NCBI GenBank assembly: GCA_965203985.1
Contig: CBDBDS010000008.1
Location: 1 to 64,000, forward strand
DNA: 64,000 nucleotides
DNA from: Bin87 sp965203985
GTDB taxonomy: Bacteria > Chloroflexota > Dehalococcoidia > Lucifugimonadales > UBA3495
Reading direction: 5' to 3'
A model generated the notes under the pieces. That model did no database searches, was not told the DNA's origin, and was given only the letters and a program-made list of their open reading frames with translations. Shown here in pieces: positions 32,919 through 41,892 of the stretch (positions are counted from its first letter, which is position 1; every line of letters starts with the position of its first letter). The translations under genes were made by a program, and so were the position numbers.

Positions 32919-33806
32919 TCAGGCCGCGGCTGAAGTCTGCCGGGCTTCGACCCTGGCGATGAACTCCAGCAGGTGCGCGGCGTAGAAAGTGGACTTCATG
33001 TGGTAGCGGTTGGTGGCGGCGATGCCGGGGAAGGTGTTGTCGTGCTGACCGATGACCGCCCATTCGTCGTGAGTCCACGCCGACGGGAGCAGCTCGGCGT
33101 GGGGCACCAGCCGCTTCACGTTCTCCGCCGCAGATTTGTGGTGAACGTCGTCCGGCGTGTTGCCCTCGAAAGCCAGCACCGGGCAGGTGATGGACTCCAA
33201 CTGCTCCTCAGTCAGGTCTCCTACCGGATTGGGTTGGGAGAACTGGTCCCGCCAGCGGCGCATGACGGAACAGAACTCCTCGGGGTCCATGGCAAGGATC
33301 CGTTCCCGGTTGTCAGCGTTGTCCCGGATGCGCTGCTCGAAAAACTCGGTAGCGGCCACGGCCGCCATCCCGCCTCGCTCGGCGGCCTCGATGTACTGTC
33401 CGTAGTAGCCGGGGGACATCAGTTCGGCGCTCCTCGGCCCGCCGGAGACTTCCCAGACAAATACACCCTTGACCACCTCGGGATGCCGTACCGCCACCGT
33501 CAGGGAAGTGCGCGAACCTGCGGATCCTCCGGCCAGGTAAGCCGGAGCAGCGCCCAGGTATTTCAGCAGAGCCGCCATCTCCTCAGCCCAAAGGTGCTGC
33601 TCGGAAAGCTCGCCACCGATCACCACGTCGGACTTGCCGCAGTTGCGGCGGTCGTGGATGATGACACGGCAATGGGTCGACAGCAGGGCCGCCATGGGAC
33701 GCAGGCCATTGTGGTCCACCCGTCCGCCCGGCGTCAGCATGACCGTGGGGCCGGCGCCGTACTCCTCGTAATACAGGTTGACTCCGTCTATGTTGGCGTA
33801 AGGCAC
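32919..33806 (-). CDS. Alpha/beta hydrolase
   Basis: The 295-residue alpha/beta hydrolase starts MPYANIDGVNLYYEEYGAGP, has the oxyanion-hole strand VMLTPGG, the RRNCGKSD block and the nucleophile elbow GGSAGSR (Ser near 95). The acid lies near LAFEGNTPDD and a possible His near HMKSTFYAAHLLEF. It could be an esterase, a C-C hydrolase or a lactonase. It sits 31 bases from the cupin gene. Confidence 0.9.
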   Translation of the reverse strand: MPYANIDGVNLYYEEYGAGPTVMLTPGGRVDHNGLRPMAALLSTHCRVIIHDRRNCGKSDVVIGGELSEQHLWAEEMAALLKYLGAAPAYLAGGSAGSRTSLTVAVRHPEVVKGVFVWEVSGGPRSAELMSPGYYGQYIEAAERGGMAAVAATEFFEQRIRDNADNRERILAMDPEEFCSVMRRWRDQFSQPNPVGDLTEEQLESITCPVLAFEGNTPDDVHHKSAAENVKRLVPHAELLPSAWTHDEWAVIGQHDNTFPGIAATNRYHMKSTFYAAHLLEFIARVEARQTSAAA

Positions 33807-33878
33807 TGCTCACTCCTTTCTGTTTGAATGCCGCGGCACAGGTTGGGCCAGGACCGTGACACCGGCAGTTTAGCACCT

Positions 33879-34337
33879 TTATTCCTCGTCCTCTTTCCAG
33901 GAGATGAAACGACCCGGGGAAATGACGATCAGGGTCAACCGTTCGTCTGCCAGAAGTTCCGCGGCGAACTCGGCGCCTCGCTCTTCCCCCTCGTAGAGCA
34001 CGCACGTCCGGCGCACCATGTCATCCAGCCCGCCGTCGGTTACCTCGGCCGTGCCCTCGATGGTCACAAACGAATAGGGATGATCCGCAGTGGGGACGCA
34101 CAGGGCCACTGCGGAATTGCGGCGAATGTTTCGCACTTTGACCGCCGCTCGGTCGGCCATCACCAAAGCCCGACCGTTATCCCAAAGGAACCAGACCGGC
34201 GCCACGTGGGGAGTGCCGGCGGCGTACATGGTAACCAGTTGCGCCGTCAGGGGCTGGGACAGAAATTCATCCACCTCTGCTGAGTTCAGTGTTCCCAAGG
34301 TATTTCCTCCTGCATCCTCTCGGATCCGCGATGCCAT
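33879..34337 (-). CDS. Pyridoxamine-5'-phosphate-oxidase-like (split-barrel) protein
   Basis: The 152-residue protein has the split-barrel FMN-binding pattern LVTMYAAGTPHVAPVWFLWDNGRALVMADRAAVKVRNIRRNSAVALCV and SFVTIEGTAEVTD. Such proteins are FMN- or F420-binding reductases. A codon a little downstream (LGTLNSAEVDEF) could be the real start if it is TTG. It fits the small-molecule catabolism theme of its neighbours. Confidence 0.85.
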   Translation of the reverse strand: MASRIREDAGGNTLGTLNSAEVDEFLSQPLTAQLVTMYAAGTPHVAPVWFLWDNGRALVMADRAAVKVRNIRRNSAVALCVPTADHPYSFVTIEGTAEVTDGGLDDMVRRTCVLYEGEERGAEFAAELLADERLTLIVISPGRFISWKEDEE

Positions 34338-34354
34338 TCATCAAGGTGCCGAAC

Positions 34355-35236
34355 CTATGATAGCGGAAATGTAGCTGGTGGATCTCCGGCGGCAGAAAGG
34401 GATGCGCTCATATCCCACAGCCTGGCGGCCAGGTCTGCGTCGTAACTGATGCCTGAAGACGGCGCCGGGCGGCAGTCCACGAAATACTTGCCGGTCACGT
34501 TCTCCACTTCGGGCGATGCGGCCAGGTACACCGGCGTCTCTGCTCCCTTGTCGGGGGTAATGCCGCGAACTCCAATGAAGAAGTTGACCACGCGACCCAG
34601 CAACCCGTTGTTGCGGGCGATGTTGGTCCGCACCAGACCGGGATGCAGGGCATTCACCGTGAGATCCTCGCCTTCCAGACGTCGCGCGAGTTCGTAGGTG
34701 AACAGGATGTTGCAGAGCTTGGAACGTTTGTAGGCTGAATATCCCCCATTACCTGAAGGCTCAGGCAGGTCTTCCAGCCGGAACTTGCCCGGCGATTCAT
34801 GCGCGCAAGAGGATACGTTGATAATCCGGGCCCGTGATGCTTTCCGCAGATGTTCGAGCAGCAGCCCGGTCAGCAGAAAGTAGCTCAGGTGGTTCAGTGC
34901 GAAGGTCATCTCGATACCTTCGGCGCTGCGCTGGTCGGACAGGAAGATGGCGCCGGCATTGTTCAACAGCACATCCAGATGAGGCACCAGATCCATCGCC
35001 TCGGCGGAGACGCGACGCACCTCACGTTGGGACGAAAGGTCGGCCAACAGGTACTCAACTGCCGGGTTGTCGGTATCGGCGATGATCTGCCGCACTGCGG
35101 CTTCGGTCTTGGCGGCGTTGCGGCCTACGATGACCACCCTGGCGCCCATACGGGCCAGCTCGCGGGATGCCGCGTAGCCGATGCCGTCGCTGCCTCCGGT
35201 TATGAGACAGATTTTGCCTCGCATCAAATTATTCAT
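34355..35236 (-). CDS. SDR family oxidoreductase (retinol-dehydrogenase-like)
   Basis: The 293-residue SDR has the cofactor motif TGGSDGIGYA, LLNNAG, the catalytic Ser in INVSSCA and the active-site Tyr/Lys in YSAYKRSKLCN, followed by VNALHPGLVRTNIA. The order resembles RDH11-14-type enzymes that act on retinal or other lipophilic aldehydes. ATG 35236 (MNNLMRGKICLITGG) is the normal start. It is the last backbone-like gene before the integrase. Confidence 0.93.
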   Translation of the reverse strand: MNNLMRGKICLITGGSDGIGYAASRELARMGARVVIVGRNAAKTEAAVRQIIADTDNPAVEYLLADLSSQREVRRVSAEAMDLVPHLDVLLNNAGAIFLSDQRSAEGIEMTFALNHLSYFLLTGLLLEHLRKASRARIINVSSCAHESPGKFRLEDLPEPSGNGGYSAYKRSKLCNILFTYELARRLEGEDLTVNALHPGLVRTNIARNNGLLGRVVNFFIGVRGITPDKGAETPVYLAASPEVENVTGKYFVDCRPAPSSGISYDADLAARLWDMSASLSAAGDPPATFPLS

Positions 35237-35299
35237 CGAAGAACCTTGGCCATCGATTGCATTGTGCGCATGGCCCACGAGTCGGCAAAACAGCAAAAA

Positions 35300-35317
35300 C
35301 GGCCCCATCTGGGGCCG
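35300..35317. terminator. Hairpin at the edge of the integrated element
   Basis: Perfect stem CGGCCCC / GGGGCCG with loop ATCT, about 60 bases upstream of the SDR start and near the integrase stop. It could end integrase transcription on the minus strand. Confidence 0.5.
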
Positions 35318-35341
35318 CTTCTGAGTAGGAAATCGGGAAAG

Positions 35342-35373
35342 TGGTGCCGAGGGGCGGATACGCATCAATCCGC
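35342..35373 (-). other. tRNA 3'-end-like relic, candidate attachment site
   Basis: On the minus strand the stretch ends in CCCCTCGGCACCA preceded by a hairpin GCGGAT ... ATCCGC, which looks like the T arm and acceptor end, with CCA, of a tRNA. The 5' half of a tRNA is not present. Integrases of this type often target tRNA 3' ends, so this may be one att half. It is bracketed by the inverted repeat TGAGTAGGAAA (35322) / TTTCCTACTCA (35398). Confidence 0.35.
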
Positions 35374-35474
35374 TCGTGGGGCCATGTTGTATGTAGTTTT
35401 CCTACTCAAAACTGAAGCTGTTTGCCGGCTCATGCCGGCCAGCGTGGTCGGTTTGGTCGGCAATTGGTCGGCAA

Positions 35475-36659
35475 TCAAGAGCACGTTGTCTCAGTAATAT
35501 CGCCATCGTTATCTTCCTGACGCAAAGCTTCTTGAGACTCTTCCATGAAGCGAGCGAACTCGTCGGCGGCTTCGGCCTGCCACCCCGGCAGGGCGTGGGC
35601 ATAGATCTTCATCGTGATGCCAGTGTTGGTGTGGCCCAACCGTTCGGAAACCACCGCGGGGTGGATGCGCTTGTTGAGCGAGACCGACGCGTGGAAGTGG
35701 CGGAGCTTGTGCGGGCTGACCTTGGGATGGCCGACCTGCCTCCCCAATCCCTGCACCAGGCGAGTCAGCCGCATGGGATTGGCCCATCTGCCCAATTCGT
35801 CGGCGAACACTATCCCCTGGTCCTCATACGCGCCGGCCAGCAAACCCTTGTGCTGCTCCTGGCGTTCCTTATGCTGGCGCAGCACTTCCAAACTGCCGGC
35901 GTTCAGATTGATCGTCCGGTTTCCGCGGGCGGTTTTGGGCTTGGTCAACTGCAGCCCGTTGGATCGCCTTCCCAATGAGGATACTATCCGAATCGTAGCA
36001 TTTTCGAAGTCCACGTTGCTCCACACCAGAGCCAGAAGTTCCCCGCGACGGATTCCGGTGTAGGCCAGCAGATACAGGGCGGCATACAGCCAATCGTCCT
36101 GTTCGGCCGCCAAGTCCAGCATCCGGAGCACAATGTCCACTGGGGGCGATTCGGCCTCACGGTTCGGGTCCGGGGGCGCCTTCGCCGCGGCGACCGGATC
36201 ACGGATGATCAACTCCATGCGCAACGCGTGTTTGATTGCTCCGGACAATACCACCCGCACCAGGTTGACGCCGACGGGGTCCATTCCATGCTCCAGTAGC
36301 TTCTGTTGCAGAGCCTGGACGTGGCTTGGAGACAGTTTGTTCAGTTCAATGTGCCCGAGTGCCGGCTGCAGGTGGTTCTTGACGATGCCGCGGTAGCGAT
36401 CCTCGGTGGCCTGGCTCAAATGGCCGACCACGCATTCGGTCAGCCAGCGCTCCAGCCAGTCGCGCATCAGGATCCGCTCGTTGGACGGAACGACGCCGCC
36501 GTCCAGTTCGGTCAGCAGTTCTCGCAGACGCCGTTGGGCTTGCTTCTTGTTGCCCTTGACCGTGACGAACCGGCGGACGCGTTTGCCACGTTCGTCTCGG
36601 CCGAGATCGAGGGTGATCTCCCAGCTATTTTGTCCCCGTTTCCGAATGCTTCCCGTCAT
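35475..36659 (-). CDS. int: Tyrosine recombinase / phage-type integrase
   Basis: The 394-residue integrase has an N-terminal arm-binding segment (RKRGQNSWEITLDLG), a SAM-like core-binding domain (about 65-165) and the catalytic domain with Arg in YTGIRRGELLAL, HKLRHFHAS, LGHTN and the nucleophile Tyr in MKIYAHAL. It is complete and should be active. It is followed on the same strand by a tRNA-like relic, the usual layout at one end of an integrative element. Confidence 0.95.
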   Translation of the reverse strand: MTGSIRKRGQNSWEITLDLGRDERGKRVRRFVTVKGNKKQAQRRLRELLTELDGGVVPSNERILMRDWLERWLTECVVGHLSQATEDRYRGIVKNHLQPALGHIELNKLSPSHVQALQQKLLEHGMDPVGVNLVRVVLSGAIKHALRMELIIRDPVAAAKAPPDPNREAESPPVDIVLRMLDLAAEQDDWLYAALYLLAYTGIRRGELLALVWSNVDFENATIRIVSSLGRRSNGLQLTKPKTARGNRTINLNAGSLEVLRQHKERQEQHKGLLAGAYEDQGIVFADELGRWANPMRLTRLVQGLGRQVGHPKVSPHKLRHFHASVSLNKRIHPAVVSERLGHTNTGITMKIYAHALPGWQAEAADEFARFMEESQEALRQEDNDGDITETTCS

Positions 36660-36957
36660 AGTGTCTCCAAATTACCAGCGCGAGTCGTCGCGCTGTCAAC
36701 CGGACAGCTGTCACCTTTTCGATCCCGTTCCTGAGAAGAGCGTCGTGGCCGCATAAACCGCGTCCTCGTCGACGGTTCAGGCGCATATCTTGCGGACACC
36801 AGCCCGGCAGCCCGGTCGCGCCAATCCGAAGCACCGACCATTCGGCCTCGTCGGAGCAGCAGTCCGTAGCCGAATGCACCATCACGCCTCGATCTGGGGT
36901 GCGTCTACAGGATATGGCTGACAGAGTTTCACATTGCCATTCGCAACGCGCGGCCAT

Positions 36958-37158
36958 TCACGAATTTCCCGCGCCCTCGCCAGGCTCAGAATCCGGTTTA
37001 CTCAGTAGGTCGTCCAAAGCCCAGCGTGGGATCACCAGGCGCCGACCGAGGTTCACTGCGAAAATCTCCTTCTGGTAGATGGCCTCCCGGATCTTCCATT
37101 CGGAGACTCCCAGGGCCTCGGCGGCCTCCTTAACAGAATATGCCAGTCGTTGTGTCAT
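36958..37158 (-). CDS. Excisionase-like helix-turn-helix protein
   Basis: The 66-residue product from ATG 37158 has the MerR/excisionase-type pattern YSVKEAAEALGVSEWKIREAIYQKEIFAVNLGRRLVIPRWALDDLL. Such proteins direct excision by the neighbouring integrase or act as small regulators. The 298 bases between it and the integrase hold no convincing gene; a weak open frame there overlaps the integrase start and was left out. Confidence 0.82.
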   Translation of the reverse strand: MTQRLAYSVKEAAEALGVSEWKIREAIYQKEIFAVNLGRRLVIPRWALDDLLSKPDSEPGEGAGNS

Positions 37159-38077
37159 CGGGTATGCCCTCCTATCATGTGGTTCCGGTTTCATCGCGTG
37201 CCGACAATTCGACGATCGATCCGGTTATCGCGGCGGCGGTGTTCCTTAGATCGTCTCCGGACACGAAATGTTTCTCCGCCTGCACATGGTAGGGAATCCC
37301 GGCGAGAGCGCGCTGACGGGGTACGGAAACCGGGGTGCAGCGCCAGTAACTGCGAGCCCAGATGCATCGTGGAACAGATTTCCGGCGCCGTCGGTTCTTA
37401 CGGTGCCGCCGCATTCTCAAGGCATGGTGGATCGCGTTCGGACGAAGGCAGGCATCGGCCCTTGCAGTGGGCTTTTCCATAGCGGCCACGCCGCCGGGTT
37501 CAGGCGGACCGGTGATGCTGACCAATCCCCATACGAAATCCACCGATGCGTATGGCGGATCGTTCTGGGCAGACGGGGGCACGCCGGTGTGCCGGTTTCA
37601 CGCAGCGTAGAACCGCACTTGATGCTCCGGGACAGTGAGATCGCGCTCGTTCCCAGGGGCCTTTGCCATGGCCGGAGCGGTCAGACCACCGCCGGACCGC
37701 CTGGCAAATTGTTCCTCTCGTCCACTATCTGCACGGGGAATCGGCACTAATGGCGTGCGTCGACGCACCCGACGCGACGACTGCAAAGGGCAACGGTAAC
37801 CATGTGGTCGCGAGAATGGCAAAATTGGCGCACGAATCGCCGCGGAACCGGCCGGGTGCGGGAGCGGCTACGCCATCGGAACAAGGTCAACGTTGGAGAA
37901 AGGCCGTTTGATCCGACCGTAACCCGTGCTGCCCGACAATCCACCGGTTGGTGACCAGGCCGACACGGGGGCGGCGAGGACTATGATCAGCAAGGCCGCC
38001 TATTCCTGAGGATCTGGCCTCGGAAGTTGACCGGGACGCGCGCGAGGGATACGCGCGCAGGTCGGAAGGGTTCGGCA
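37159..38077. other. Gap in mobile element, at most one weak open frame
   Basis: No clear gene is recognised in about 900 bases between the excisionase-like gene and the double-HTH regulator. The best frame is a 135-codon minus-strand frame at 37175-37582 that would lead into the excisionase gene, rich in basic residues (RMRRHRKNRRRRKS), with no family match by eye. I rate that frame below 0.3. Confidence 0.35.
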
Positions 38078-38749
38078 TCAACCAGGTTTGGCATTTGCAA
38101 CGCCATAGAGAAATCGGGTTAGCCCGATACGACTGGGTAATTCTGCGATCTCCTCGTCAGTCATTTCCGATATTGCCAGTTCGAGCAAAATCCGGGCTTG
38201 GCCAGCCGGCGTAGTGGCGTCCGACTCTCTGGCGTGTTCACCTGCCGTTGTCGAGTGCGGCGCATATCCATCGCTGTAAAACCAATCTGGCGACTTGACG
38301 TAGAGTCGCGATAATTTCTCGAGGATCTCCCGCGATGGTCGTGAGGCGCCGTTTTCATAGCGTAATACCGTATTGCGGTTCACGCCGATCCTCTCGGCCG
38401 CCTCTGCTTGCGTGAAACCTTCTTCCCTACGCGCTTCCCGCAGCAATTTCCCGTTTAGGATTGGCTTCTTCCGTTTCGGATTGTCAGAGTGCAAATCTTC
38501 GTAAAACGCCGCGAAATCGCCTAACTCCTCGCCAAGTAATTCGCCAAGCCGCCGCTTGTTCTCCTCGCTGGGTTCCACTCTGCCCGATTCCCAGTTTCGT
38601 ACGGTCTGGGTCGAAACGCCCAGTTCGGTCGCCACATCCTCCTGGCGAAGGCCCGCAGGAATGCGAGCATTGCGCAGTTCCAGGCCGAAGGATCTCAGTG
38701 CAACCCTGGCACCCGCGGCGGCCACGGTGTTTGAACCATGGATTTTCAT
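38078..38749 (-). CDS. Regulator with two XRE-type helix-turn-helix domains
   Basis: The 223-residue product from ATG 38749 (GGGGAG a few bases upstream) has two XRE HTH domains: LRQEDVATELGVSTQTVRNWESGRVEPS and FTQAEAAERIGVNRNTVLRYENGASRPS. A C-terminal part has no known domain. Two DNA-binding domains in one chain suggest binding to paired or repeated sites. It points away from the 459-base repeat array that begins just upstream of its start, so the array may contain its operators. Confidence 0.87.
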   Translation of the reverse strand: MKIHGSNTVAAAGARVALRSFGLELRNARIPAGLRQEDVATELGVSTQTVRNWESGRVEPSEENKRRLGELLGEELGDFAAFYEDLHSDNPKRKKPILNGKLLREARREEGFTQAEAAERIGVNRNTVLRYENGASRPSREILEKLSRLYVKSPDWFYSDGYAPHSTTAGEHARESDATTPAGQARILLELAISEMTDEEIAELPSRIGLTRFLYGVANAKPG

Positions 38750-38765
38750 CGTGCTCCCCTTGGAT

Positions 38766-40565
38766 CGTTTATGTTGGCTGATGCACCACGCAGAGCCCAC
38801 GTCGATGAGACATTGCTGCTGACCGCAGCGGCAGCCTGATTTGGGACGCAAATCGTGCTACACGAATAATAAACTAACGCCGCTGCGCACATCCCTGGTC
38901 ATGCTACGCCAGGTTGATCACGAGCGGTCCTGCGATTGTAGCATTCGTTGCTCCAGGTTTGCAACACAAACAATAACCGTTCCATACCTGTAACTACCTG
39001 CACATATGCGACAAAGCGGCGTTGCAGGCGAAAATCGATGCGTTCGAGCGGGAATGGGGGCAACCGCCCCCCAGCAGTTTCCGGGTAGTCGGGAAGTACG
39101 AGGGATGACCCGAGGCGAGCGTTGCAATCATCGGCGTCCGGCAGGGGAAGGCGCTGGTAAAGCCAGCTAACCAACGCGCGAGAAGCAACCATGAGCCGTC
39201 AGAATTTTTCGGATGCCTCCCTGCAGCGTTTATGTTGGCTGATGCGCGCCAGGTCGTTTGCGTAGATGAGATATTCCCGCTGGTAGCCGCGGCAACCTGA
39301 TTTTCAGCACAAATCGTGCTACATGAATGATAATCGGACTCCGCTGCGCACACCCCTGGTCATGCTGCGCCAGCTTGATCACGAGCGTCCCTGCCATCGT
39401 AGAATCGTCGCCCAGGTTTGCAACATAAACGATAATCGGACCATACGTTCAACTACCCGCACATATGCGACAAAGCGGTATTTCAGACGAAAATCGATGC
39501 GTTCGAGCGGGAATGGGGGCAACCGATCCCCAGGAATTTCCGGGTAGTCGGGAAGTACGAGGGATGACCCGAGGCAAGCGTTGCAATCATCGGCGTCCGG
39601 CAGGTGAACCCGGTGGTAAAGCGGGCTAACCAACGCGCGAGAAGCAACCATGAGCCGTCAGAATTTTTCGGATGCATCCCTGTAGCGTTTATGTTGGCTG
39701 ATGCGCGCCAGGTCGTTTGCGTAGATGAGACATTGCCGCTGGTAGCCGCGGCAACCTGATTTTCAGCACAAAGCGTGCTACATAGATAATAATCGAACGC
39801 CGCTGCGCACACCCCTGGTCATGCGGTGCCGGTTGACCACGAGCGGTCCTGCGATTGTAGAATCGTCGCCCCCGTATTGCAACATAAACAATAATCGTTT
39901 CATACGTTCAACTACCCGCACATATGCGACAAAGCGGCGTTGCAGGCGAAAATCGATGCGTTCGAGCGGGAATGGTGGGCAACCGTCCCCCCGGAATTTC
40001 CGGGTAGGCGGGAAGTATAGGGGACGACCCGAAGCGAGCGTTGCAATCGTCGGCGTCCGGCAGGGGAAGGCGCTGGTAAAGCCAGCTAACCAACGCGCGA
40101 GAAGCAACCATGAGCCGTCAGAGTTTCTTGGATGCCCCCGTAGCGTTTATGTTGGCTGATGCGCGCCAGGTCGCTTGCGTCGACGAGACATTCCCGCTGG
40201 TAGCCGCGGCAACCTGATTTTCAGCACAAAGCGTGCTACATGAATGATAATCGGACTCCGCTGCGCACACCCCTGGTCATGCGGTGCCGGTTGACCACGA
40301 GCGGTCCTGCGATTGTAGAATCGTCGCCCCCGTTTTGCAACATAAACAATAATCGTTTCATACGTTCTACTACCCGCATATATGCGACAAAGCGGTATTT
40401 CAGACGAAAAGCGATGCGTTCGAGCGGGAATGGTCGGCAACCGACCCCCAGGAATTTCCGGGTAGTCGGGAAGTACGAGGGATGACCCGAGGCGAGCGTT
40501 GCAATCATCGGCGTCCGGCAGTGGAAGGCGGTGGTAAAGCGGGCTAACCAACGCGCGAGAAGCAA
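38766..40565. repeat. Array of almost four 459-base tandem repeats
   Basis: The marker cgtttatgttggctgatg recurs at 38766, 39227, 39686 and 40144, that is every 458-461 bases, and the intervening sequence is highly similar throughout. The array breaks off near 40565. Open frames inside the units differ from copy to copy, so it is non-coding. It begins at the double-HTH gene's start and ends about 150 bases before the ParB-like gene. A centromere, replication origin or regulatory array is a reasonable guess. Confidence 0.9.
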
Positions 40566-40718
40566 CTGCGGGACACCGGAGTTTTTGGTTCCCCTGACGC
40601 CGGCTGGTGCCGGGCTTTCGATTGGCCAGCTGATCGACGATCGGGCCCCTCCCTGCCTATTTCGCATAATGTCCGTGTGCCCGATTTCAGCGGCACAGTC
40701 GAAACGAGGCGGTGCATC

Positions 40719-41750
40719 ATGGCGGTACAGGGTAAACGGCGCGTTGCGGAAACCTCCCATGGCCAACTGGAACTGATGTCGAGTTCAGTGGGACCCGACG
40801 CAGGGGAAGAAGATCAACTGGGAAAACCCGACGCTCCGCCGCCACCGGCCGTGGCGCGACGAAACGGGGACCAGGCGATTGACTACGCGCAGCACGAGCT
40901 GGGTCGGCTGCTCGGGAACCGTGGTCCGGCGTCCTGGGACCGGTTGCGCGCCGCCGTGCGGGGACAGTTGGTCGCGGACTGGGAGAGCGGCGCAGATACC
41001 GTTGTGGACGTGATCCTGTTGAACGACCAGGTCCTCTGGGATTGGGACCGGTTCACGATCGCCAGGGAGCTGGATCTGAGCGTGCGATTTCAGGAATACG
41101 TCGGCGGCGATCCCGTCGCCTTCCTGTGTGCTCAGGGGCTGCACGAACGGCAGCTGAGCCAGACTGGAAAAGCGCTGATCGTCGTGTCCATGTGCGAATG
41201 GCGCGGCAGGGGGCGGCCCCAAAAATCCACAGTGGCTGTGGATTTTCCCAATGACACGGGCCGACGGTATGCGATCGACGAGATGGCAGACCTGGCCGGA
41301 GTGGGTACCACGCTGATCAGCCAAGCCAAGGTAATTTGCTCGCTCGGTTTGGTGGAGGACGTTGCAGAAGGGAAAGTTGGCTTTGCGGAGGCGTACCGGC
41401 GTGCCCGAGTGGTGCGGGACTCGGAATGGGAACGAGACGTGTTGAACGGGGGAATGTCCTTTGATGACGCGTATGCGCGTGCTTTGGCGAACACACCCGA
41501 TGTTCCTGAGGTACGCCCTCGTCAAACGAGATCCGTCAGGTCGCTGATCGAAGAGGTGGGTGAGTTGGAGCGGTCCAAAGCTGGGTTGGTGGAAGAGTTG
41601 CGGTTGCTGCGGGAGGACAACGCGGCGCAACGTTCGGCGGCGGCGGCCACTGCCATGGCGCTGGAGCGTGAGCAAATCAGGGCCGAAAAAGCAGAGGCCG
41701 AGGTGAAACGATTGCGTTTGGAACTCACCCGTGCCGGACTACAGGCTTGA
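40719..41750 (+). CDS. ParB-like DNA-binding protein
   Basis: The 343-residue product has a variable N-terminus, then VILLNDQVLWDWDRFTIARELDLSVRFQEYVGGDPVAFLCAQGLHERQLSQTGKALIVVSM. This matches the region after the ParB box in phage/plasmid ParB-like proteins (there DGRNRY...DPxAFVxSxNLHRRHLxxxQRA). A GRGRPQKS segment, a HTH (YAIDEMADLAGVGTTLISQAK) and a C-terminal coiled coil follow. The canonical DGRNR is WDWDR, so catalytic (CTPase) function is uncertain. ATG 40719 has GAGGCGG nearby. The last 564 bases are duplicated at 54564. Confidence 0.78.
   Translation: MAVQGKRRVAETSHGQLELMSSSVGPDAGEEDQLGKPDAPPPPAVARRNGDQAIDYAQHELGRLLGNRGPASWDRLRAAVRGQLVADWESGADTVVDVILLNDQVLWDWDRFTIARELDLSVRFQEYVGGDPVAFLCAQGLHERQLSQTGKALIVVSMCEWRGRGRPQKSTVAVDFPNDTGRRYAIDEMADLAGVGTTLISQAKVICSLGLVEDVAEGKVGFAEAYRRARVVRDSEWERDVLNGGMSFDDAYARALANTPDVPEVRPRQTRSVRSLIEEVGELERSKAGLVEELRLLREDNAAQRSAAAATAMALEREQIRAEKAEAEVKRLRLELTRAGLQA
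41220..41244. promoter_or_regulatory. Perfect palindrome inside the ParB-like gene
   Basis: Arms AAAATCCACAG and CTGTGGATTTT flank a three-base centre TGG, in the codons for QKSTVAVDF. The duplicate ParB-like sequence at about 54599 has the same arms with centre CCA, the exact reverse complement. It could be a protein-binding (parS-like) site within the gene. Confidence 0.55.
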
Positions 41751-41892
41751 AGATTGCATGCCGTACACAAGATCGGGCAATCGTTGCTGGGCCGACGCAG
41801 GGGTTCACCAGAATCCATTGAACGCGGCATGACGCGACACGGTCCCGGATAGGTAGAACCACTAATTTCTCTAACATGAGAAGGAGATGACT

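Noticed and set aside
35322..35408. Complete tRNA gene between the inverted repeat arms
   Set aside because: Only an acceptor/T-arm-like 3' end is present; no anticodon arm or D arm could be folded, so I list it only as a possible att relic.
36625..36957. Minus-strand frame of 110 codons between integrase and excisionase-like gene
   Set aside because: It overlaps the integrase start, is rich in Cys, Arg and Trp, and has no recognisable domain or ribosome binding site.
38766..40565. CRISPR array
   Set aside because: Units are about 459 bases, far too long, with no short repeat/unique spacer alternation and no cas genes.
38994..40766. Protein-coding frames within the 459-base repeats (for example minus-strand frames of 109-176 codons)
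   Set aside because: The same unit is open in different frames in different copies, so none is conserved as protein.
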